A program made the translations under genes and the position numbers. From Platynereis dumerilii (Eukaryota > Annelida > Polychaeta > Phyllodocida > Nereididae), in contig JAPTHN010000011.1 of assembly GCA_026936325.1 (NCBI GenBank), forward strand, positions 30,730,501 through 30,794,500: a DNA stretch of 64,000 nucleotides, in the 5' to 3' direction. Of the stretch, positions 12,401 through 22,995 are shown in pieces; the first letter of the stretch is position 1; each line of letters starts with the position of its first letter. The notes below the pieces were generated by a model. The model was given only the letters and a program-made list of their open reading frames with translations. It was not told the origin of the DNA and did not search any database.

Positions 12401-15400
12401 ATTATGAATTTATGATGTCCATGCCATGCTTCACCATAGTTAGTGTTGCTGCTTTCTCTGTGAAAAGTGGTAGAAGGGAATTTGGGACAGGTGCATCAAC
12501 TGGATTGAGTAACTTTGATGCATGATAACTAGCCCAAGTAATGTTGTCACCTGTATCAATTTTGTCATTTTTCAAGAGACTTATTGCATCCCGTGCCCAG
12601 GCATTCTCAACTTCCAGGGCATCATCTACCATTCCTGCTATATCCTTCATATGTCTGTGTGGAACCAAAAGGCTATCAGTGTTGCAAAACACTGCGGGTA
12701 CTGTAGTGTAAGTTTCAGAAAGAGATATTGACTTTGGGGAATTATCATCAATTAGAATTTTGTTCCTCTCTATACTGACTTTAATTAGGATATTGTAAAC
12801 ATTATTTGAAAAACAATTGTACTAGGAGATGATAGATACCATATATGAGTACTACAGTAAACAATTATGTGTAAACAGACTCTTAAGTTATCTTTGATTG
12901 AGTTATTACCTTCACACACCATGTGGATCATCTGTCAACATGAGTAGGGAGAAATGGAGTACCCTGTTTAACCCCAGGGGCCAGGGGCCAGGGGCCATGA
13001 CATCTGTGACCTCTGGTAGATATCAGACATGTGTTGCAGTTTCATGATAACAAATAAAAAACAAAGAAAGACACCAAGAAGTTATGGATATTTTTTAATT
13101 TTGTCACCTGCAGCCATCAGTATGATTATGTTTATAATTTAACTTACAAAAACGTGAAGCTTATCTGCACAATGTGATATTATTAAGCATCAAAGAAAAA
13201 CAATTAGGCCATGCTTAATAATTAGTACTTAATTAGACATAAAAAAGACAACAAGATGTTTTGTAATTCAAATTCACTTTATTTCCTACTCTGAAAAGAG
13301 GAGCTATAGTGAGATTACCCAACAAAAACCCAAGAAATTTGTGGTGCACAGTTCAGATTTCTGAAATCTGATAGTTACGGTAGCAACTTTTCACTGTGAT
13401 ATGCCGCCAATATGCAAATATATGGCCAAATTGTCTATAACTAAAATGAAGGACATATCCAGAAGCACTCTTCTGCCAAGTTTTGGAGTGGTACCACCCC
13501 TCATATTTACAATATTAACTTTTCCCCAAAAATTTTGTGGAAAAATAAAAAAAATTTGCATTTCATGCTGTAATTTCGAATTGATTATAATTAGAGGTAA
13601 CATGTCTATGTATTATTAAAGTACATATTTCAAAGTATCTGTGGTAAAAATTTCAAATTGATATCTTGCTCCAAACTGGAGTTATAAGCCTTTTTCATAA
13701 ATGCCTCCACAGAAGCAAATTTGACGTCGGCCATTTTGAATCCAAGATGGCCGCCAACCAAGCCATTATTCATCGTGGCACCCCTTCTAGGATGAAAGAG
13801 CACATTTCAAAGTACCTATGTGCCAAATTTGGTGCTTTGTTCCGGCAAGTAACGATCCGGCCAAAAATTGGCCTTAGCAGACCAGACTAAGGCAAAAGTT
13901 TTCGGTGTTGACATGGTTTTAGGAGAATTTTGATCTCTTACCTTACATATTGTTGTCTACGGGGCAATACATTTGATTTGCCCTCTCCAGGTATATCCCT
14001 TGCAATGAAGATTTTAGTAAAAAGATAGTTCCATGTTGATAAATAGACTTTAAAATGTCTCAATTAAGAAATCTTTGGCATCAAGTCCATGGATCTGCTC
14101 TGATATCTTCTGCTTTGACAGTGTTCATGAGGCTCTCTAAAGAAACAGGTGACAGGATTTTAATCTTGTTGTTTTATATGCACTGATTGCTGGCTATAAT
14201 CCCGTCTTGAGCTACAGGTAAATATACTCTAAACTTGACACCTATTTAAATGTGGTTAAAATTGGATTCTCATTCGGAGAGTTGTGTAACCATGACACCT
14301 GTCCAGTGTTTGTGTGAACTCTGGATGCTGAAACTATCTAACTTCCATGCAATCATAATATGTGTGCATAGATATGGTTCGGCATAAAACTGGTAGAATT
14401 GTAAATCTATATCTCTCACATGATTGTTAGATTAATAACATTATCATGAAATGCTACAAAGGAAAATCAAGCCTTTTAAACATGCAATAAAGATAGTTCT
14501 TTTATAAAAGGGAACACTGAAAAAATTTTTGTCTGATATCAGACAATAATTGTTCTATATATATATCCTATCAAGTTGTTGTCTAAACCAGATACTTGAA
14601 TTGTTCAAAATGTCAAAAACTCGATTGTTCCCTTTGCTTAATTGTCTGGTTTAGGTAGCCTAATCCTTATTTTTTCATTGAACTTTATTTTGGTTCTTCG
14701 TAAACAAGAACTTCGAAGGAACAAACATTTTGCACTGATGTATGCTTTGTGAGTCCTGACAGCTGATGGATACACTGTTTCTCGTGTCTAAACAAAGTTT
14801 TAGTTGGATTAAAATTGATGTTCAATCGTGAGTCATCATTGAGAGAAGGCCTTAAGTATCTGATAAATTCAGTGGCGTCCCTATGGGGGAGCACAGGGGA
14901 GCACGTGCCCCCCATATTGGACCTGTGCCCCCCCCCTGGTGCCCCCCTCATGAACTTTCCGACTCAGGCTAAAATATACAAATAGTATACCGGGTGCCCC
15001 CCCAGAGAATCGCGTGCCCCCCCAGGTGCCCCCCCCCCGTTCGAGACCCCCTAGTTACGCCAATGGATAAAGTGCTTAGTAGGCCTATTATCAATCATTT
15101 CCTCGTGGCAACGCAGACACACGGCTAACAGGTCTACAAAAAACGTATGTTGTCCAAAAGAAATTTAAATCAAAATGGGCCTATTTAAAAGTTCTGCACA
15201 ATTGGTGTAGTCCTAGGATGTCGATACGTGAGCGACAAAAGAAACTGAATCAATTTTGCATTATGGGAAAATTTACTGAAATCCCCATGTGTTATTTACA
15301 TTAACTGGCTTCATGTCTATACCCTGAATAAATATAGACATTTATACACTCAACAGCAAAAGAAATGTCACACTTCATTTCTAAATGCATAATCTTAGAC

Positions 15401-18400
15401 GTATATTCTTTGTCAAAAATGCTAGTTATTTTCAAATTAAAAAATTATTTGTCTAATATAACCTTAAAACATAATTATAAAACGGAAAGAAATACTAACC
15501 CTTGGTTTTTGTTGTGAAGTTTACTCACTTTAAATTCTTACATTTTTCAGACATCGATGAATGTGCCAGCACTACTGCCAACCACTGTTCGTCATCCAAC
15601 CTTGTGACTTGTGTCAATTTCGATGGAGGATACAGATGCCAATGTCTCAGTTCATCCTTGCTTCAAGTTGAGTGGAATAGATGCCTAGGTAAATATACTA
15701 ATTGTTTCATGAACTCTTTCATGAATATCTGGGTGCATAGTAAAAATAATTCAAGGAAAATTGTTATTGCATCCTTCTTGGATATCTCATCAGCATAATT
15801 GATACTGTTGTTGGTAGCTATAATTATCCAGAACTGTTTATTGGAGAGAATCAGTGAAAAATTTAGAAGGAGCCTAAAAATGTTAACATCCCAAGCCCAA
15901 GTTAAAGTTTATTTCAAGTTGATGTAAATCGTATTTATAACTTTATGGTTTTATAATATATTTCAGACCTTGACGAGTGTGCCAGCATGAAACACAACTG
16001 TCCCAGCAATTCCAGATGCATTAATAAACAGCCTGGATATTCCTGTCAGTGCCAGGCAGGTTTCTCCAAGATTGGACTCAGTTGTATTGGTAAGCTCGGT
16101 GTTATTTTCACCAGAAGTTTGAAACAAAAAACACTTTTAACCTCCTAACTTTTAAAAGAAACTTTATTCTGTCTATAGCCAAGACTGCTCAGAGAAAATA
16201 TTAAATTCAACTCTATAGTATTGTTTGTGGTTTATAAATCTCTAAAACTACACTTAAAACAACATTTATTAGAAACTAGTTCAAATGAGATGTACCTTGA
16301 TATACAATTATTGATTAATTGACTGATTAACAAAACATTTCCCGATTGCTATTCTAGATTCTGCATGCAGATTAATAAATATATGCAATGGTGACCATTT
16401 ACTGCCGAGACAATTTTATAGTCTATGAAAACTGATATGTCATTTATATTTTAAATGCAGATAACAATGAGTGCCTGACTGGAAACCATTCATGTGACAT
16501 ATCGGCCAACTGCATCAACACTGAAGGAGGCTACCAGTGCTCTTGCAAGCCAGGGTTTGAAGGGGATGGGTTCCACTGCCAAGGTAAGAAGAAATTTGAT
16601 GCCAAGCTTTGTTATTTATTTCATTTAAAAGTTGTTCTCAATAGTCTGATAATGAATGTGTGTATAGTTTTTAATTTGTATGGCATAGTGCCAAGCAAGC
16701 TAGATATGAACATTTATTAACACATTTTCATACATTGCACTTACATAGCAGTTCTAATAAGCATGTGGAAAGTGATGTTAAATTTGTAGCCAATAATACT
16801 TGTTTTAAAAACATGTGCACCATGGGAAACAATATCCTTTCGGGCAAAGATACAAAGTATTAGATTACTGAAATACCAAATATTCCATGCATTAGATACA
16901 TTGCAATATTGGTCAGTATTGCGGTCTTTCATCATGGAAGTCTTTAATTTTACCCACGAAAATCTTGGGAGTATTATTATACATTGAGTGAAACTCCTTG
17001 ATATATTCACAATTTTTGTAATCTAAATATTGCATTCCATATTATGTAATTTCTTCATTCCAGACATAAATGAATGTGCAATGGCTGATATGTGTGACAT
17101 GAGTCCTGGCATTGGTCTGTGTAACAATACCCAAGGGGCATTTTCCTGCTCATGCACACAAGGATACAAATTGGCTCCCGATGGTAAAAGTTGCAGTGGT
17201 AAGTGAAAATTTGTATGTTAGCCTCTTATTGGTGGTTTAAATCCTTCACATTTTCTACATTTTAAAGGGAACCTTTTCTTCGTTGAGTTATAGAGCTATA
17301 ACATCCAAAATTTCAATCGAATCTGTTATGTTGTTTCCACAATACACTGTAAAATTTGAATTTTGAGTCAGCTCAAATGACTGAGTGAGCTAACATAGCT
17401 TGTTATTTTCTGTTACGACAATTGAAAGATCAACTCAAAACATCAAGCTGTGTTAGCTCAAACAAATTATGCAACCATCTCACTCAAGCATTTGAGTGGA
17501 CTAAAAATTCAAATTTTACAGTGAATTAAGAATTCTTGATGGTTTTTTTTGTTATGCCTGTATTTGTGCCACAGATACAAATGAGTGCCAGGCCAGCAAG
17601 GTATGTGGGGAAATATGCACCAACCACTTCGGAACATTCAGATGCACTTGCCCAGAAGGGATGCTCTTGGGTGCGGATCAGAAGACATGCACAAGTAAGT
17701 TTCTGTCAAAAGTTGACCTTCTTCAAATTTGCAACAAGCAGGTAGTGACCGGTTTTGGTAATCATGTAAAGTTATTCTATATGAAACTGCAAAATGGGGA
17801 AAATAGCACAACCAGTTCTATTTCTAAAAAAAAACTCTGCTGATCTCTTCTTGCATAAATAATTTATTTTATTACACTTCTGATGAAGTTTTTTAATGGA
17901 ATTTTCAAATGATTAGACATAATTTCTAAGTTTCATTAAAAATTTTCAATTCGAATATTATTACGTATGGTTACACCAGTTTTTAGATTGAAAGTGACTG
18001 CCCTCATATGTGGAAAGAAATTTATTGATGAAGTATCAGTCATCAAAATTGTTAAAAATGAATTGTTTAAGAAGTGATAATATATTTGCACATACATTAG
18101 ATAAGGATTGCAAAAAGTTTTGAGCAAACATAAATATGGATGGCACAAAAATGTGGATAATTTGTTCTTTTCTTTACCAATTGCGTGCATTTTATTTTCC
18201 TTATTACAGTTGAGAAACCCTGCAGCAATGCAACAGCCAGCAAGTGCAGCTACAAATGTGTCACCATTTTGGGAGTGGAGAAATGCATCTGTCCCTCGGG
18301 GCAGTCGGTCGACAACTCTGGCAGCTGCACAGGTATGCTTGCAATATATACAATTTTGATAGGTTGCTAATTAATTAGTTAAGATACAAGGGACATATCT

Positions 18401-21400
18401 TGTATCTGTTTCATATGAATTTATTGTAAAGCAGACGATTTAATACAGTAGTGATCATAACTTATGCCTTTATACAGACTTTAAGTGAGAAAAACATATA
18501 CATATTTTGGAAGAGCGCATATGTAATACAATAGAACTTTATAGAAGACTTTTCAAATCACTGCATCTTCTGTCAGCTCTGCTTAGATTTGCCATATTAA
18601 AGAGATTTGTTTTGATTTTTATGCTGAATCAACAATGATTAGCTGAGCGAGTTAAAAAAGCCCTGCTGAACAGATGTGACTGTTGGTACCAAGTTTCAAT
18701 GAAACTTTCATTTGGAAGCTGCTTTGTTGCAGTTTTGCGATGTGGCAGTGCAAATTATGACATGGAGCATCACATGTTCTTGATGGGCACTGCACTTATT
18801 TCTGTTTTGTTATTGTTTTTTTGCAGATCAAAATGAATGCACAGCCAACAGCACTTCCTACCCATGTGACACAACAACAGGATCCTGCAACAACACCTTC
18901 GGAAGTTTCACCTGTGGTTGTAACCATGGTTACTTTGTGAATTCCCAAAACCTTTGTCTAGGTTAGCAGTTACTTTTGTCAGAATGACCAATCAGTCAAC
19001 AAATCACAATACGTAACATTATATAACTTCCTGCTCTTACAAAAGATTGTTGATCTTTTGTCATAGTAATAAGATGCATGATTGAAAAGTGCAAGCATGA
19101 AATCACAGGTGTTCATACATCGAAACTGATACATGTATGTATATATTCTCACATGGCATTTTTCGTATCAACCCGCGTATCGTACCCGAGAGCCATGTAT
19201 CTGTCTGTAAATCCTGTATCACATGGCAAATTCCTTGTATCACACGGCAAAGTGCTTTATCACCAGGGGCAGATATGGACTTTATTAGCCCTATGATGGT
19301 ACAACACTGAATATCACTTTAACTTATTTTGCTTTTTCCAGATCGCAATGGAGCCTGGGGCGCTTGGGGCAGCTGGGGAGGTTGTTCCAAGTCATGTTAT
19401 AGAGGAACAAGAACGAGATCCAGAATATGTGACTCCCCAACCAGACAAGGAGTAGGAGCGACATGTGCTGGGTCATCAACAACATCTGAGAGCTGCAACA
19501 CATTCTCTTGTCCTTGTGCGTACTTTTGAATATCATTAGGTGCAATTTATCTTATTTCACAATCTACCTTGTGTGAAAAGTACATTTTGTTGTTTTCTTT
19601 CACAGTAACACCCGATGAAATGAGATACGGCATTTTGATGACTCTGTCTGGGGTGACTGTGGACCAGGTAGGTTATTGCTATAGTCTTAATTCAACTAGC
19701 TACTATATTTTTCCTGTATAGCCACTCGTTTATAATAATAAAATACTACCTTAATTGGACATAATGATCTGCATAACACGAAAAGTACCCTTAAAAAAGG
19801 GTACCGTATCGATCTTACCATCAACCTGAGGGTGTGTGGCAAGTAATAAAAGATTTTGATATCTTAAAGTAGGCATTTCTATAAAATAATTACCATTAGA
19901 AAAATTCAAACCCCCTCCCCTTGTTTAATGAAAATATTATAAAACCAAGGATGTGTAAAAAAAAGCTTCTGTTATGAAAAACCATCAGTTTGGATATTAG
20001 CATGTTAGTTGCTACATGCAGAGTGTACATGTTTTCCCTGTACTATTCAGTGTGTGATTTCAGGGCAGAAAAATACCCCCCCCCCCTTCAAAAAAAAAAG
20101 ATTCTGCCACTGGTTTGCTGTGGTCACTGGAACTTTGCATCATTTCAGCGTAATGCGCTGAAAGGCTTTTTGCGACGTTAATATTGCAAATAGAGCAAAA
20201 TGCACAAGTGCATTGAATTCGGAGGGGTTTACTTGATATATCAAAGTTTTTAAATTTTGAAAATCAGGTGTTTATTTTAAAAGGTTTTTAGACCAAGTTT
20301 TGTATTGGAAATGATGTACACACTCTTTGATGACATTTTACATGCATCTTAACCTTGATGAATCGATTTACTGTTAAGTATACTTACATATAAGTTTTTT
20401 TACAGGTTAAGACATCGATACAAAAAAAAAGTCTTTATAGATAGATTGATAGATAGATATTTCTTTTCGACCACATAACTAGATACAGATTAAGAAATGA
20501 GCATATACTATGACAAGTTGTCAGGTATTCTCCTTTAATCTAAGTCACCATTCCAAGCTAGAACTAAAGGCCTCACAAAACAATGTTGTGGATGAGTTTA
20601 ATTAGCCATAAATCTTCATACAGTTCAAAATGAAATGAGAAAGTAAATTCTTTTTCTTCAAGACCCATACTATTTTCAAGACCATGAATCACTGCCATTA
20701 AAAAAAAACATCCTTGTGATATCAATTAATTCAACAATGGATATGATGGTCTATCATTGCAGTTCAACACATTGTTCAAAGAAATGTACAGAACCAAGGT
20801 GGCGGAGGAAATAAATGCCATGTGCTCCAGGTCTGCAGAAAATGTGGCCATTTGCTGCGGGATGACTTCAAACACATTTTTGTAAGTTATGCAAAATGCA
20901 AGCACCAATTGATGAGCCGTTTGCTAGTCGTTGTCTTCAAGAAACATAAATGTTTCAACTATTTGTTGCGATTGTCAAATAATATTTTCAATGCATAACA
21001 CTTTATTGAAATAATATATATAATGAGGGATACATGACTAGATGTTCGGACATTAAAGGCTGATTTGAAACTAAATATGCCCATAAATACTCAGTTCCTA
21101 TTTGTGTTGCAGTCATCTATCTCTGTTGTGCTGTAGTATAAGATCCAGTTTTTAATTACAACCATTTAATTTCAGGCCTAACAGCAACATGACTTTCGTC
21201 GGAAGTAACGATATCCTGACAAGTTCAGATTACCCTCGGCCAAGTAACATGGCAGAGGGGTCTATTGATGAACTTTTCATAATAAAATCCAAAGTGGATA
21301 ATGAGCTTTGTACAGCAGCAAAAGCTAGCACAGGAGTGGGCAGAAGGAAGAGAAGCATTGTCATACCAAGTTCTGACAGTGGATTGGATTTGAATGTGTC

Positions 21401-22923
21401 TCTGCCAGTTTTACAGAAGGATTCTTTGTAAGTGTCCACTTTATCAAAATTAAAACCTTGCCCGCTTTCAAACTTACAATTTCTGTAGCCAGATCCACCA
21501 GAAATGCATTCCATATAAATAATCAAGAGGCCTCTCTAAGGTTCTAATACCATCAAACAGCAATATCGAATTCAATGCTTGTGGTTTAGTTTCCAAACTT
21601 TCACATAATTATTAATGAGACATTGAATTTGCATGTGATAATACATTGAGAAACGATTTTTTTTTTTCAGCAAAAATGCCTTGAGTTCTTCTTTGGAGAC
21701 ATACGCCCTATCCATCCATGGACAGTCTTTGAACATCAGTGTGATAAGGGTGATACCAGCTAGAGATGACAATACCACAACTACAACTCCCTCTCCTAAT
21801 GATACTGGACAAGTGGGTGCTGCAAAGGTAAGGATTGAGAATAGCGCATAATAGTAATACACGCAAACATGAAACATCATTATCTCCAGATGGCAGAAGC
21901 CGTTTATTGTTGCTGCAGAAGGACATCATTTTTTAATTATTACGCAGAAAGGCATAACAAGGCCAAGTCCTAAATTCAAACTAATAGATCTATTTTTCTG
22001 TTGCACCTGTTCATTAGGAAGTTGATTTTGATATGCCACAATGGTGTGAGGTTGATGGCTTGATGCCTTGAATTTTCTGACATATTTCTTTATTTTTCTC
22101 AATTCAGCAAACCAGTGATGGAGGGGGTGTGCCAGGGTGGGCAATTGTTCTGGCAGTTATGGTTTGTCTAATTCTAATAATCCTATTGATCTTCTTGGTC
22201 TTCTACTTCAAGAAAAGGTAAGAAAATAAAGCTGATTACCAAGTAATAGCAGCCTTTATTGTATCTGCTATTAAGTCATTTCACCCAATTGTTAGTGACT
22301 CGAATTTCTGAACATACAGCAGAGTGGCACTGAAATTTAAAAATAGAGAATATTGTCCATGTAAATTGAAACTATAAATTTAAAAACCCAACTTTAGGTT
22401 GCAATATACTACTGACGACTTGATTTTAAACATCCGGTTCATTTTCTGTTGCACATTTGAGCTGAGATTGAAATAAATTTCCATGATGAATTTCCAGGAA
22501 TGAAATGCTTTCTGATTTAATTTGAAATGTGGCACCAGTAGGTCATATATGGTTATTATATCTATATATTATATGCAACCAAAACTTGATGGATATGTCC
22601 TCATTTTTGCCAATTCTCTGGTTTCTAGATCTTCTAAAGTGGAACACCAAGGTGAAGCCAGATTACGAAGACAGAGGACGCGAGAAGCCTGGGGAGAGAC
22701 GAGTCACTTCAACCACTTCAGAGCATCCCGGTCTACCACTGACCCTGTTATGCAAATCGGGGGTCACTCCTTAGAGAACGAACACAGCACTTTAAGCAGA
22801 CCAGGTTCATCAGCAAGTAGACCCCTGTCAGCTCCTCCAAATGTTGCTGCTCCATTGCCTGGAGCTGCAATGAATGATGGAGTAGGTGCCGAACCATTGG
22901 AAAATATTCCCGAGATGGAGTAG
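103..22923 (+). CDS. Multi-EGF transmembrane protein with AMOP and TSP1 domains (3' 29 exons; 5' end outside window)
   Basis: Likely a large adhesion or mucin-like surface protein. Exons: 103-421, 584-746, 1267-1381, 2002-2242, 4051-4170, 4530-4661, 4766-4888, 5182-5301, 5853-5999, 6265-6396, 6944-7066, 7192-7338, 7705-7830, 7997-8128, 8402-8521, 15551-15688, 15967-16089, 16461-16583, 17064-17198, 17575-17694, 18210-18332, 18827-18961, 19342-19515, 19606-19667, 20763-20881, 21176-21427, 21671-21827, 22108-22217, 22629-22923. All junctions are GT-AG and frame-consistent, giving 1,441 residues. Order: AMOP (CCY, CC and RPxxxCxxY signature), a cadherin-like strand module, two EGF-like units in exon 2002, 18 one-exon EGF modules (phase 1-1, mostly D-x-[DN]-E-C calcium-binding type), TSP1 (WGxWGxWGGCSxSC), a roughly 190-residue juxtamembrane module with RRKRS, a hydrophobic segment in exon 22108, and a basic, Ser-rich tail of about 100 residues. 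NIDO and VWD domains, often beside AMOP, would have to lie upstream. The exact orthologue is not recognised. Confidence 0.9.
2423..3811. mobile_element. Non-autonomous DNA transposon with inverted ends (copy 1)
   Basis: The two ends are near-perfect inverted copies of about 30 bp, with the core TCGTTTTCATAGCTATGTG at 2430-2448 and its reverse complement at about 3786-3804. The interior has no meaningful coding potential. It lies in the intron between the exons ending at 2242 and starting at 4051. Interior segments such as the one near 2857 (CTACAAGT, GACCGCTATTT) and the right end recur at 37.6-39.07 kb, so this is a dispersed family. Superfamily not determined. Confidence 0.6.
8800..8985 (+). 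repeat. Left terminal inverted repeat of the Academ-like element
   Basis: Pairs with 13705-13889. The conserved core includes GTTACTTGCCGGAACAAAGC and a region reading GGCGGCCAT...ATGGCCGCC that can fold on itself. The first 12 bases match the other end with one difference. Confidence 0.85.
9622..12774 (-). pseudogene. Academ-like transposon protein: DDE-like region, XPG/PIN nuclease and Tesmin/TSO1 CXC domain
   Basis: Coding exons run right to left: 12774-10684, 10575-9989 and 9903-9622, with GT-AG introns at 10683-10576 and 9988-9904. The first part holds motifs typical of a large invertebrate repeat family ([31 protein letters not shown]). The second exon looks like an XPG/FEN1 PIN nuclease: HEEADTR, then NTDMVIIL, then FSGCDTTS, where the acidic residues match the usual metal ligands. 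The last exon ends in a CXC zinc-binding module ([23 protein letters not shown]). Frame changes occur near 12402, 11575 and 11100 and there is an in-frame stop near 11178. The N-terminus was not found between 12775 and 13700. The wider family is recognised from memory; catalytic roles are inferred. Confidence 0.75.
13705..13889 (-). repeat. Right terminal inverted repeat of the Academ-like element
   Basis: Reverse complement of 8800-8985 with a few small differences near the outer end. It contains the same self-complementary GGCCATTTTG...AAGATGGCC block. The terminal bases CAGACCAGACTA abut the AGG target duplication. Confidence 0.85.
14870..15065. mobile_element. hAT-type MITE with 8-bp target duplication
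   Basis: Ends are CAGTGGCGTCCCTA and the reverse complement of CATTGGCGTAACTAG, a common hAT terminus. Flanking 8-mers are GATAAATT (14862-14869) and GATAAAGT (15066-15073), one base apart. The interior is rich in runs of C (GTGCCCCCC repeats) and has no coding potential. Confidence 0.85.
17345..17523. mobile_element. Small MITE with inverted ends CACTGTAAAATTTGAATTTT
   Basis: A 179-bp element whose first 20 bases are the exact reverse complement of its last 20, with further pairing inside (TCAGCTCAAATGACT, CACTCAAGCATTTGAG). It is in an intron of the EGF protein gene. A truncated relative of its right end is at about 58596-58651. The target duplication is unclear, so the superfamily is not assigned. 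Confidence 0.85.
19342..19515 (+). other. Thrombospondin type 1 repeat exon
   Basis: One complete TSP1 repeat in a phase 1 to phase 1 exon. It shows the three-tryptophan strand (W-x-x-W-x-x-W), CSxSC, a layer of basic residues (RTRTRSR), and the later cysteines. WxxW motifs of this kind are C-mannosylation sites in known TSP1 domains. It sits between the EGF array and the juxtamembrane module. Confidence 0.9.
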
Positions 22924-22995
22924 GCCCCAAACTATTGGAAAATATGCCTGAGATGTAGTAGGTGCCAAACTGTTGGAAAATATTCCTGAGACGGT
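22882..22995 (+). repeat. 38-bp minisatellite, three units, across the stop codon
   Basis: Three tandem units of about 38 bp begin with GTAGG and carry the shared core TTGGAAAATATxCC. Because 38 is not a multiple of three, the frame shifts at each unit, and the TAG stop at 22921-22923 is formed at the first unit boundary. Copy-number change here would alter the C-terminal residues of the protein. Confidence 0.8.

Larger units (their letters stand above)
8800..13889 (-). mobile_element. Academ-like DNA transposon (XPG-type nuclease plus CXC protein), 5,090 bp
   Basis: The element begins TAGTCCGGTCTG and ends CAGACCAGACTA, which are inverted copies with one mismatch. Inverted ends of about 180 bp follow (8800-8985 and 13705-13889). 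It is flanked by AGG on both sides (8797-8799, 13890-13892), a 3-bp target duplication. It encodes, on the minus strand, a multi-exon gene with an XPG-like nuclease and a C-terminal CXC domain. From memory, members of the Academ superfamily carry an XPG-like nuclease and make 3-4-bp duplications, so I assign it there by inference. The gene is broken in about four places and its N-terminal part is missing, so this copy is probably non-functional. Confidence 0.75.
8530..14090. repeat. Older dispersed repeat split by the 5.1-kb transposon
   Basis: Segments 8530-8796 and 13893-14090 are the two halves of one repeat. Joined, their reverse complement aligns with one continuous stretch at about 55310-55765. 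The repeat is therefore the landing site of the transposon at 8800-13889. It is non-coding and sits in an intron of the EGF protein gene. Its own family is not recognised. Confidence 0.8.
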
